From Humisphaera sp. (GTDB lineage: Bacteria; Planctomycetota; Phycisphaerae; Tepidisphaerales; Tepidisphaeraceae): 5,328 bases of DNA. Below are positions 1-5,328 of this stretch, one piece after another. The notes under the pieces were generated by a model that saw nothing but the letters and a program-made list of their open reading frames with translations, had not been told where the DNA came from and did no database searches. The stretch is from contig JANXVV010000608.1 in assembly GCA_025351525.1 (NCBI GenBank), positions 1 through 5,328 on the forward strand, read 5' to 3'. Every line of letters begins with the position of its first letter. The first letter of the stretch is position 1. The position numbers were made by a program, and so were the translations under genes.

Positions 1-2
1 AG

Positions 3-77
3 CAAGCACAGGTCTCGGAGTACCGCGACCTGTGGCACCCACCTTCGTCACAGGAAACATTGTTGTCCTATTCCTAA
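3..77 (+). CDS. Possible 3' end of an unidentified gene (partial)
   Basis: One forward frame is open from the window edge to a TAA at 75-77 and would give the last 24 residues of a protein, including EYRDLWHPP. The first dozen codons mostly end in G or C, like the real genes nearby. If real, this gene converges with the leftward beta-propeller gene, with only 15 bases between the two stop codons. Against it, positions 7-34 form a hairpin of the kind that sits at other gene borders here, and all three forward frames are open over this short stretch. No family can be recognised, and the call is weak. Confidence 0.3.
   Translation, partial: QAQVSEYRDLWHPPSSQETLLSYS
7..34. repeat. Hairpin at the left edge
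   Basis: CACAGGTC (7-14) pairs perfectly with GACCTGTG (27-34). After a single T/C mismatch the stem continues with CGG (16-18) against CCG (23-25), closing on an AGTA loop (19-22). There is no T-run on either side, so it is not a standard intrinsic terminator. It could be a dispersed palindrome, or a structure between convergent genes. Confidence 0.55.
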
Positions 78-92
78 GCATTCTCATCTATT

Positions 93-1412
93 TCACTTCT
101 TCCCGAACGCATACAAATGATCCCCCGTCCGAACGAACACCTGCCCGTCGGAAACCACCACGCTTGCCCGCGAGGGGCTATCGGTACCCAGCGATTGGCG
201 ACTCAAAATCTTTCCATCGACGGCGGCCACTACAACCACATCGCCGCTCTCGTTCATGCAATAGATTTTTCCGTCCGCTCCGGTGGGAGACGAACGGAAA
301 ACGGATTTCCCGCCGAGATCCACCGACCACTTTTTATCGCCGGTTTTCGGATCGAGGCAATAGAGCGGATTTTTCCGATCGCCATCCAAGACGTACAATT
401 TTCCCTCGTAGAAAAGAGGGGCGCAGACATCGGTTGTCACCTCCGTGCTTTTCCAGGCGAATTTGGCCTCGCTCGATTCTCCCCCGTTCGGTTGGATCGC
501 AAACATCATCCCGTGTTTCGGCGGCGAGGCGAATATCAGGCCATCCCCTGCCGTGGCGGAGGCGACGGTGCGGTAGGAATGGCTTTTCGTCGGGTTGTAA
601 TTCTGCGTCCGCCATAATTCCTTGCCGTTGTCTGGATCGTGGCCCGTCACATAATCGCCGCCGACGATGACGATCTGCGATTTACCATTCACTTCGATGG
701 GCAATGGCGTGGTATAGGCTTCGTGCGATTCTTCAAGGGCATCGGTGGGACGGATCACCCGCCACAGATCTTTGCCGGTGGCCGGGTCGATGCAGAGAAG
801 GTACGAGTCCGCCGGCGCTGCGGATCCCGAAGCCGCCGCCCCGCGCGAAGGCACCGGCGTATCGCGATGCAGCACCGGCACGTATAGCTTTCCACCAAAC
901 AGAAGCGGGCTGGCGGAATAGATCCACTGCATGTGGAATTTGCCGAAATCTTTTTCGATGTTGCGGGCCCAGAGCGGGTTGCCGCTGTAATCGAACGCCG
1001 CCAGATCACCGGTGCCGTAATAGAACCAGACGGTTTTGCCATCGGTGATCGGCGAAGGGGAAGCCATGTCGTTGCGCTGGTTGGTGGCGTAGCCGTAACC
1101 GGTCTCTTTCTGCCAGAGAATTTTCCCGTCTTTTTTGTCCGCACAGAGCGCGACCAGTTTTTGCGTCTTTTTATCGAACGCCGTGAAGAAGATTCGATCG
1201 CCGAAGATCACCGGCGTGGCGCAGCTGGGCCCCGGCATCTCCGTCGACCAGGCCAGATTGGATTTGACATCGAGCGTCTCCGGCAGCTTCGTCTCGGTCG
1301 TCGACCCGTCAAAATGCGGCCCGCGCCACTGCGGCCAATTCTCCGCGCGAACGGAAGTCGAAAGCAACATCGCAGCCGCCATCGCGATACAGATTCGTGT
1401 CGTCTTGGTCAT
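93..1412 (-). CDS. Secreted PQQ-type beta-propeller repeat protein
   Basis: This 439-residue protein starts with a typical Sec signal peptide: basic MTKTTR, a hydrophobic stretch to about residue 18, and a likely cut after VRA (residue 23). The mature part opens with NWPQWRGP (25-32). Blade motifs of the type G-x-x-x-W recur: DGKILW (95-100), SGNPLW (143-148), TGKDLW (212-217), NGKELW (262-267), TGDKKW (357-362), and a degenerate DGKIL (399-403). This fits a seven- or eight-bladed propeller of the PQQ_2/BamB-like type. Residues 183-201 form an Ala/Ser/Pro-rich loop. There is no lipobox, so it is unlikely to be a BamB lipoprotein, and no vicinal Cys pair or other sign of a quinoprotein dehydrogenase, so binding or scaffolding is more likely than catalysis. 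The ATG at 1412 is preferred over one 36 codons upstream because it has AAGGA five bases before it and begins the signal peptide; the longer start reads through a palindromic repeat. Its precise role is unknown. Confidence 0.9.
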   Translation of the reverse strand: MTKTTRICIAMAAAMLLSTSVRAENWPQWRGPHFDGSTTETKLPETLDVKSNLAWSTEMPGPSCATPVIFGDRIFFTAFDKKTQKLVALCADKKDGKILWQKETGYGYATNQRNDMASPSPITDGKTVWFYYGTGDLAAFDYSGNPLWARNIEKDFGKFHMQWIYSASPLLFGGKLYVPVLHRDTPVPSRGAAASGSAAPADSYLLCIDPATGKDLWRVIRPTDALEESHEAYTTPLPIEVNGKSQIVIVGGDYVTGHDPDNGKELWRTQNYNPTKSHSYRTVASATAGDGLIFASPPKHGMMFAIQPNGGESSEAKFAWKSTEVTTDVCAPLFYEGKLYVLDGDRKNPLYCLDPKTGDKKWSVDLGGKSVFRSSPTGADGKIYCMNESGDVVVVAAVDGKILSRQSLGTDSPSRASVVVSDGQVFVRTGDHLYAFGKK

Positions 1413-1417
1413 GGGTG

Positions 1418-1422
1418 TCCTT
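1418..1422 (-). promoter_or_regulatory. Shine-Dalgarno site that fixes the start at 1412
   Basis: On the minus strand AAGGA lies five bases before the ATG at 1412-1410. The upstream in-frame ATG at 1520 lies in the repeat arm, so this site decides the start. Confidence 0.7.
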
Positions 1423-1437
1423 GGAGGAAGAAGCGCC

Positions 1438-1522
1438 AGTTGCCGGTTGTTAGTTGCCAGTTGCCAGCGAATGCGAAAAGCATTGTCTTTTTCCGGCAAC
1501 TGGCAACTAACAACTGGCAACC
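1438..1522. repeat. Large inverted repeat built of 7-bp units
   Basis: The left arm is four heptads in a row: AGTTGCC (1438-1444), GGTTGTT (1445-1451), AGTTGCC (1452-1458) and AGTTGCC (1459-1465). The right arm is the mirror set: GGCAACT (1495-1501), GGCAACT (1502-1508), AACAACT (1509-1515) and GGCAACC (1516-1522). Positions 1439-1467 pair with 1493-1521 at 27 of 29 places. The 25-base loop holds its own small hairpin, AATGC (1470-1474) with GCATT (1480-1484) around GAAAA. It fills over half of the spacer between two divergent genes. It resembles a REP-like or non-autonomous palindromic element. Similar GTTGCCA-type repeats, read as Gln/Leu/Trp-rich spurious peptides, occur in several bacterial phyla; this is recalled, not checked. 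Confidence 0.85.
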
Positions 1523-1531
1523 CGCATTTCT

Positions 1532-1537
1532 TATAGT
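1532..1537 (+). promoter_or_regulatory. Possible -10 box for the rightward propeller gene
   Basis: TATAGT differs from the TATAAT consensus at one place and lies 39 bases before the ATG at 1577. No good -35 box is visible; at normal spacing it would fall inside the right arm of the inverted repeat. The call is tentative. Confidence 0.25.
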
Positions 1538-1576
1538 CCCGAGACAGCGCGGAGTTGATGTGATAGGAATGGTTTT

Positions 1577-3073
1577 ATGAAACGAATTGTCTGGTGTCTC
1601 TCGATGATGATTTTCGCCGCGCCGGCTTTTGGCGGGGATTGGCCGCAGTGGGGGCACGATAGCACGCGGAACATGGTGTCGACGGAAAAGGATTCGCCGG
1701 AATCCTTTAATCCCGGCAAACCGATCGAAGGCAAAGATCAGATCGACCCGGCCACCACGAAAAACGTGAAGTGGGTCACCAAAATCGGCGGACAAAGTTT
1801 CGGCAATCCGACCGTCTCGGGCGGGAAGATTTTTCTCGGCACCAACAACGACGCCCCCCGCAACAAAGATCGCACCGGCGATTTCGGTGTGCTGATGTGC
1901 CTGGATGAAGCCACCGGGAAATTTCTCTGGCAGTTGACCGTTCCCAAACTCGCCGCCGGGAAGGTGAGCGATGCGGAGAACATCGGGCTGTGCAGCTCGC
2001 CGACCGTCGTGGGAGATCGGCTGTATATCGTCACCAATCGCTGCGAAGTGCTTTGCCTGACCACCGAAGGATTGGCGACAAAAAACGAGGGGCCGTTCGT
2101 CGATGAAGCCAAATATGTCGGCGGAGAGGTCGGCCCGACCGATGCCGACATCGTCTGGCGATACGACATGCGCGATGAACTCGGTGTGTTCCCGCACCAG
2201 ATGACCAGCAGCTCCATCCTCGTCATCGGCGACCGCCTCTACATCACCACCTCCAACGGCGTCGACTGGACCCAAAGGCACGTCCCCAACCCCACCGCCC
2301 CCGCACTCATCTGCCTCGATCGAAAAACCGGCAAGCTGCTGGGTGTGGAAAAATCAGGCATCAGCTCGCGCATCTTCAAATGCACCTGGTCCAGCCCTGC
2401 CGCCGGTAAAATCGGAGACAAAGACCTCGTCATCTTCGGCGGGGGTGACGGTTACTGTTACGGCTTCGATCCGGTCCCCGCCGACGGTGTGCTGAAGGAA
2501 ATCTGGCGGTGCGACTGCAACCCACCGAGCCGTCATATGAAGGATGACAAGCCACTGAAATACGGCACCGACAAAGGCCCAAGCGCCATCACCGCCACGC
2601 CGGTCTTTTTCAACAATCGCGTCTATGTCGCCACCGGCCAGGATCCTGAAAACGGCAACGGTGCCGGCGCGCTCACTTGCATCGATGCGATGAAGACCGG
2701 TGACATCACCGCCACCGGAAAACTCTGGACCTACGAGGAAATCTACCGATCCATGTCCACCGCCTCGGTGATGGATGGCCTGGTCTACGTTGCGGATTTC
2801 GGCGGCATGGTCCACTGCGTCGATGCCGACACCGGGCAGGTGTATTGGACGCACGATACCGAAGGCGCCACCTGGGGATCGACGCTCGCCGCCCCAGGCC
2901 ATTTATACATTGGCAGCGAAGCGGGGATATTGACAATTCTCGCCACCGGCAAAGAAAAGAAAGTGATCGGCACCATCAGCTTCGACGGCATCCTCTATTG
3001 CTCCCCCGTCATCGCCAACGGGGTGATGTACCTGGAAACCGACAAATATCTGTACGCGATTCAAGCGAAGTGA
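1577..3073 (+). CDS. Secreted PQQ-type beta-propeller protein
   Basis: This 498-residue protein begins with a short signal peptide: MKR, a hydrophobic core to about residue 17, and a likely cut after AFG (residue 19). The mature protein opens with DWPQWGHDSTRN (21-32), a start typical of planctomycete propellers in the PQQ_2 family. Blade motifs include ATGKFLW (112-118), DIVWRYD (191-197), TGKLLG (251-256), ATGKLW (379-384) and DTGQVYW (418-424), with strand pairs such as GDRLYI (146-151 and 218-223), NRVYVA (347-352), GLVYVA (401-406) and GHLYIG (441-446). About 60 residues are added between blades relative to the leftward paralogue, and several Cys residues (for instance 139, 155, 160, 269, 311, 313) could form disulfides after export. 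An AGGA (1565-1568) eight bases before the ATG supports the start. It lies immediately upstream of the beta-sandwich gene, probably in one transcript. No catalytic signature is visible, so an envelope binding or scaffold role is inferred. Confidence 0.9.
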   Translation: MKRIVWCLSMMIFAAPAFGGDWPQWGHDSTRNMVSTEKDSPESFNPGKPIEGKDQIDPATTKNVKWVTKIGGQSFGNPTVSGGKIFLGTNNDAPRNKDRTGDFGVLMCLDEATGKFLWQLTVPKLAAGKVSDAENIGLCSSPTVVGDRLYIVTNRCEVLCLTTEGLATKNEGPFVDEAKYVGGEVGPTDADIVWRYDMRDELGVFPHQMTSSSILVIGDRLYITTSNGVDWTQRHVPNPTAPALICLDRKTGKLLGVEKSGISSRIFKCTWSSPAAGKIGDKDLVIFGGGDGYCYGFDPVPADGVLKEIWRCDCNPPSRHMKDDKPLKYGTDKGPSAITATPVFFNNRVYVATGQDPENGNGAGALTCIDAMKTGDITATGKLWTYEEIYRSMSTASVMDGLVYVADFGGMVHCVDADTGQVYWTHDTEGATWGSTLAAPGHLYIGSEAGILTILATGKEKKVIGTISFDGILYCSPVIANGVMYLETDKYLYAIQAK

Positions 3074-3081
3074 GAAGTTTT

Positions 3082-3990
3082 ATGAATCGAAAAAAGAAAT
3101 TGAACCACATAGATCCCATCGCAGCCCGGACACAATTGACAAAGGGGGAACCGCGAAGTCGCGAAAGCGCGAACTTGAACGCGAAGGAAATTCCTTTTTT
3201 GATTTCTTCGCGTTGGCCTTCGCGCTTTCGCGCCATCGCGGTTGCTATTTTCGTTCGGCGAGAAGAATTTGATCGACCGCAATATCGAGAGGGCAGGGAG
3301 AAGACGAGTAACAGCAAAATAAATTTTGTTCTATTCTTTGCATTCTCTGTGCTCTCTGTGATCTCTATGGTCAATCTCCCCGTCCTACGCGCAGAGATTC
3401 CGCCCGCCGGCGCGCTCCTCTATACCAACGATTTCGAAAAAGCACCCGAAGGGAATCCGCCCGGCGACATCGTGGTGCTCGGCGGCACCTTCTCCGTCAA
3501 AGTCGTGGACGGCAACAAGGTGCTCGAAGTTCCCGGCGATCCGATCGACGGTTACGGGTTCCTCTTCGGCCCGGAAGCTCAATCGATCCTCAACGTCTCC
3601 GCCCGCATCTTCGGCACCGCCACCGGTAAGCGCACCCCGGAATTTGGCGTGGGGCTGGCCGACACGAACGGCTACAAAGCCTGGATCATGCCCTCCACGA
3701 ATCAACTGCAAATCCTCAAGGGCGAAGAAGTGAAAGCCACCGCCCCCTTCCCCTGGAAATCCGGCACCTGGACGACATTGCGGCTACAGGTTCGCAAAGT
3801 TGCAGACGGAAAATATGCCGTCGAAGCCAAAGCCTGGGAACATGGAAAGGAAGAGCCCAAAGACTGGATGGCCACATTCACCGAAACCGAAGAGTTGCCC
3901 AAAGGCCGTCCCTCCGCGTGGGGTTCGCCATATGCATCCACCCCGATCCAATTCGACGATCTCTCCGTCTCCGCACCGACTGACAAATGA
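3082..3990 (+). CDS. Exported concanavalin A-like (LamG-like) beta-sandwich protein, start uncertain
   Basis: Residues 105-302 form the real domain: a strand-rich segment with LLYTNDFEKAPEG (112-124), SGTWTTLRLQVRK (227-239), then YAVEAKAW (245-252), and a closing strand IQFDDLSVSA (289-298). This pattern is typical of concanavalin A-like jelly-roll folds that bind sugars or proteins; no catalytic acid pair is evident. Ahead of it, SKINFVLFFAF and following residues (78-104) look like a signal peptide cut after LRA (104). The ATG at 3082 lies eight bases after the upstream stop and has GAGAAG (3072-3077) four bases before it, but it places about 78 odd, Arg-rich residues before the hydrophobic core. 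The other in-frame ATG, at 3367, loses most of the core and has no ribosome site; a GTG at 3349 is also possible. The first 98 codons lie in a composite palindromic repeat, so the N-terminus is either repeat-derived or untranslated. Adjacent to and co-directional with the propeller gene, it probably works with it in the envelope. Confidence 0.65.
   Translation: MNRKKKLNHIDPIAARTQLTKGEPRSRESANLNAKEIPFLISSRWPSRFRAIAVAIFVRREEFDRPQYREGREKTSNSKINFVLFFAFSVLSVISMVNLPVLRAEIPPAGALLYTNDFEKAPEGNPPGDIVVLGGTFSVKVVDGNKVLEVPGDPIDGYGFLFGPEAQSILNVSARIFGTATGKRTPEFGVGLADTNGYKAWIMPSTNQLQILKGEEVKATAPFPWKSGTWTTLRLQVRKVADGKYAVEAKAWEHGKEEPKDWMATFTETEELPKGRPSAWGSPYASTPIQFDDLSVSAPTDK
3149..3243. repeat. Core inverted repeat with CGCGAAG-type units
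   Basis: Arms 3149-3186 and 3206-3243 (38 bases each) pair at about 32 places around a 19-base loop. The left arm starts AACCGCGAAGTCGCGAAAGC and contains repeated CGCGAA units; the right arm ends GCGCCATCGCGGTT. The mismatches are clustered (3174-3177 against 3215-3218, plus two single sites). As RNA this would be a strong hairpin between the two coding regions. The loop has a run of six T (3195-3200), but inside the loop rather than after the stem, so a classical terminator is not indicated. Confidence 0.8.
3344..3370 (+). repeat. Three tandem 9-bp units coding for a signal-peptide core
   Basis: The units are TCTCTGTGC (3344-3352), TCTCTGTGA (3353-3361) and TCTCTATGG (3362-3370). In the frame of the downstream protein they give Ser-Val-Leu, Ser-Val-Ile and Ser-Met-Val across shared codon borders, because nine bases is exactly three codons. 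The only ATG close to the domain is created by the third unit. Confidence 0.75.
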
Positions 3991-4000
3991 GGATAACGCT

Positions 4001-4040
4001 CAAGCCGAGGGCGTCGTCTACGGCTTCCGCCCTCGGCTTG
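4001..4040. terminator. Hairpin between convergent genes, possible two-way terminator
   Basis: CAAGCCGAGGGCG (4001-4013) pairs perfectly over 13 bp with CGCCCTCGGCTTG (4028-4040), with a 14-base loop. It begins ten bases after the stop of the beta-sandwich gene, and its right arm and loop contain the last codons and the stop of recX. No T-run follows on either strand, so if it ends transcription it does so without the usual tail. CGGCTT also occurs in the loop (4021-4026), allowing a shorter alternative pairing with 4002-4007. Confidence 0.6.
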
Positions 4041-4683
4041 TAAATTCATCAGTTCCATGCCCCAGCACTTCATCTACCACAGGTTTGATGTCCTCGTAAT
4101 CAAAACCGCGCCGTTGCAGCATGCCGACCAACCGCCGCTTCGCGACCACCGGATCGAGCTTGCGCAGGCGCGGGGCCTGCTTGATAGCCAACTCCCGCGC
4201 CACCGCCAGACTGTCGCTCTTCGAGTAAACATCCTGCAACGCGCCTTCCGCCACTTCCCCGCTCACCCCCGCCTTCCGCAATTCCATGAATGCCCGTCGA
4301 CGCCCCTGGTGCTTGCGCTCCGCCGCGCTCAACGCCTTAGCCCTGGCGAACCGCGCATCGTCGACATACCCAAGCCGTTGAAGCTCATCGAGCACCGTGC
4401 CGATCACCGCGTCGCCATATTCGCGGCGCATCAATTTTCGCTGCAATTCCGAACGACTATGCAGGCGGGCACTGAGATATTCCAACCCTTTGTCGAAACA
4501 TTCCTGCCGAACTTCCCCGGCTTCGATTTCGGTGACGTGTTGAGCCGTGAGATCCAATCCCACCCTCAGGTGGAATCGGGCGACGACGTTAAGGTTGACG
4601 CCAAAGGCGAAGGAGCCGTCGAGGAAAATGTTACGTCGATTGGGCCGTTTCTTCTGCTCGGAAATTTTGGTGATGATGGGCAT
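4018..4683 (-). CDS. recX: Regulatory protein RecX
   Basis: RecX binds RecA filaments in the cytoplasm and limits recombinase and coprotease activity. The 221-residue product has the family's three tandem helical repeats: YLSARLHSRSELQRKL (69-84) with VLDELQRLGYVDDARFA (97-113), the best match to the family; then GRRRAFMELRKAGVS (127-141); then KRRLVGMLQRRGFDYEDI (182-199). The N-terminal strand region PNRRNIFLDGSFAFGV (14-29) is also typical, which supports the ATG at 4683 although no clear ribosome site precedes it. Length is within the family range. recA is not adjacent in this window. The last codons (within TSRGRKP) lie in the right arm of the hairpin at 4001-4040 and the TAG lies in its loop, so the C-terminal tail may be repeat-derived. 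It diverges from rsfS. Confidence 0.92.
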   Translation of the reverse strand: MPIITKISEQKKRPNRRNIFLDGSFAFGVNLNVVARFHLRVGLDLTAQHVTEIEAGEVRQECFDKGLEYLSARLHSRSELQRKLMRREYGDAVIGTVLDELQRLGYVDDARFARAKALSAAERKHQGRRRAFMELRKAGVSGEVAEGALQDVYSKSDSLAVARELAIKQAPRLRKLDPVVAKRRLVGMLQRRGFDYEDIKPVVDEVLGHGTDEFTSRGRKP

Positions 4684-4762
4684 CGGCGATCAGGATTTTT
4701 GCTGCATAGCAGAGAAGCGATGTAACGCGTCCCCCCACCGGAACCGAATTATTGGCGCGGAT

Positions 4763-4791
4763 AGTATACCCCCGACCCGTCTCCGCGTACA
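4763..4791 (-). promoter_or_regulatory. Candidate promoter for recX
   Basis: On the minus strand TATACT (4768-4763) is one base from the -10 consensus. TGTACG (4791-4786) lies 17 bases upstream and matches three of six -35 positions. Transcription would start near 4756 and leave about 70 untranslated bases before the recX ATG. This is a consensus match only. Confidence 0.3.
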
Positions 4792-4822
4792 CTTGCGGGA
4801 TGATTCCTTTACGTTTTGCCCT

Positions 4823-4828
4823 GGAGAA
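4823..4828 (+). promoter_or_regulatory. Shine-Dalgarno site that fixes the GTG start of rsfS
   Basis: GGAGAA lies eight bases before GTG at 4837. A TTG at 4816 in the same frame would put this site inside the coding region and has no good site of its own. Confidence 0.7.
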
Positions 4829-4836
4829 GCCCCATC

Positions 4837-5262
4837 GTGATTAAAACTCCCCCCGCCCCCGACGCGCCGGTTGAAACCAAGTTGGACGATGAGAAGCAGC
4901 GTCGCCGGCTGGAAAGCGCCCGCCAGTTCGCGATTGACGCGGCCCGGTTGGCCGCGCAAACGCACTGTAATAACATCGTCATTCTCGATGTTTCGGCCGT
5001 CTCACCGATCACCGATTTTCTGGTGATCGCCACCGGCACCAGCGCACGGCAGATGCGCACCGTGTGCGAGGAAATCCAAGAAATGGGCGCGGCCCGCAAT
5101 GTCCACGCCCTGTCCAAGACCAACTTTGAAAGTGAGAACTGGGTGCTGGTCGATTTTGTCGACACCATCGTTCACGTGTTCAACACCGAAGCCCGGCTAT
5201 TTTACGATCTGGACAATCTGTGGGGCGACGGGAAAAAGGTGGAGTGGCGGGAGGGGTTGTGA
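4837..5262 (+). CDS. rsfS: Ribosome silencing factor RsfS (DUF143/Iojap family)
   Basis: RsfS binds ribosomal protein L14 on the large subunit and blocks joining to the small subunit, lowering translation when nutrients are scarce. The 141-residue product shows the family core clearly: NIVILDVSAVSPITDFLVIA (46-65), then TGTSARQMRTVCEEI (66-80), NWVLVDFVDTIVHVF (101-115), and the closing ARLFYDLDNLWGDGKKVEW (119-137). Residues 1-30 form a charged, Pro-rich extension before the conserved domain. GTG at 4837 is chosen for its strong ribosome site; the upstream TTG would add seven residues. The partner often found next to rsfS, nadD, is not seen within the window. It diverges from recX across a spacer of about 150 bases. 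Confidence 0.93.
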   Translation: MIKTPPAPDAPVETKLDDEKQRRRLESARQFAIDAARLAAQTHCNNIVILDVSAVSPITDFLVIATGTSARQMRTVCEEIQEMGAARNVHALSKTNFESENWVLVDFVDTIVHVFNTEARLFYDLDNLWGDGKKVEWREGL

Positions 5263-5290
5263 GTCGGAAATGGGTGCTTTGAATAAGGTG

Positions 5291-5311
5291 GCATGGGCGT
5301 CTCGCCCATGC
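5291..5311. terminator. Hairpin after rsfS, possible terminator
   Basis: GCATGGGCG (5291-5299) pairs perfectly over nine bases with CGCCCATGC (5303-5311) around a TCT loop. It lies 28 bases after the rsfS stop, and ATTTCTTC follows, a weak T-rich tail. It may end rsfS transcription. The compact GGGCG-TCT-CGCCC form also looks like a dispersed palindrome, and the window ends too soon to tell. Confidence 0.6.
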
Positions 5312-5328
5312 ATTTCTTCGGCCAAAAA

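Larger units (their letters stand above)
3099..3375. repeat. Composite palindromic element
   Basis: The core is a long imperfect inverted repeat detailed in its own entry (3149-3243). The outer flanks are degenerate mirror images: TTGAACCACATAGATC (3100-3115) corresponds to the reverse complement of GATCTCTATGGTCAA (3360-3374) with small gaps. Both flanks resemble the ACCACAGAG-type repeats seen near genes in some Planctomycetota and Verrucomicrobiota (recalled, not checked). The bounds are therefore approximate. The element fills the gap between the propeller gene and the beta-sandwich domain, and one forward frame is open through all of it. Confidence 0.6.

Noticed and set aside
32..670. 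212-codon forward frame at the left edge
   Set aside because: It is antisense to the leftward propeller gene; the translation is Arg/Ser/Pro-rich low complexity with no recognisable domain.
1413..1520. 36-residue N-terminal extension of the leftward propeller
   Set aside because: It is encoded by the inverted repeat and would bury the signal peptide. The ATG at 1412 has a good ribosome site.
1438..1522. CRISPR array
   Set aside because: The repeated units are 7 bp and directly adjacent, with no spacers, and the arms are inverted rather than direct.
1409..2281. 290-codon open frame on the minus strand
   Set aside because: It lies antisense to the clear beta-propeller gene, runs through the palindromic repeat, and its translation shows no domain or ribosome site. 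It is a shadow of GC-rich coding sequence.
93..3073. Quinoprotein alcohol dehydrogenases
   Set aside because: Both proteins have propeller blade motifs but are shorter than those enzymes and show no vicinal Cys pair or haem-binding CxxCH motif. PQQ-type here describes the fold only.
4057..4725. 222-codon forward frame over recX
   Set aside because: It is antisense to RecX, whose motifs are unmistakable. The forward translation is rich in His, Arg and Pro without structure.
4816..4836. TTG start for rsfS
   Set aside because: The GGAGAA site at 4823-4828 points to GTG at 4837; the TTG has no site of its own.
4684..4836. Small RNA or riboswitch in the recX-rsfS spacer
   Set aside because: Apart from a weak promoter match on the minus strand, I see no strong stem or known riboswitch motif in these 153 bases.

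Overview
The window looks like chromosomal DNA from a Planctomycetota-type bacterium. This rests on two secreted PQQ-type beta-propeller proteins that begin their mature parts with NWPQWRG or DWPQWGH, a style abundant in that phylum; on moderately high GC with C/G-rich third codon positions; and on gene borders filled with palindromic repeats. The assignment is an inference from protein style, not a database match.

Layout: positions 1-77 hold a hairpin and possibly the last 24 codons of a rightward gene. A leftward secreted beta-propeller gene (1412 to 93) and a rightward one (1577-3073) diverge from a 164-bp spacer that is mostly a large inverted repeat made of 7-bp units (1438-1522). Just downstream of the second propeller is a rightward gene for a concanavalin A-like (LamG-like) beta-sandwich protein ending at 3990. 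Its 5' part runs through a second, composite palindromic element (about 3099-3375). A 13-bp perfect stem (4001-4040) separates its end from the convergent end of recX (4683 to 4018). Divergent from recX is rsfS (GTG start 4837, stop 5262), followed by another perfect hairpin (5291-5311) near the window edge.

Function: the two propellers and the beta-sandwich protein look like one exported module, probably binding or scaffolding proteins at the cell envelope; no enzyme activity can be read from them. recX (RecA regulator) and rsfS (ribosome silencing factor) are ordinary housekeeping genes.

The most interesting feature is not a new enzyme system but the repeats. Four of the five gene borders carry a distinct palindrome. 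One of these elements lies in an uninterrupted reading frame joined to the beta-sandwich gene, and a 9-bp tandem repeat in it encodes the hydrophobic core of what looks like that protein's signal peptide. The end of recX is likewise written by one arm of a hairpin. These are candidate cases of mobile or repetitive palindromes being recruited into coding sequence.
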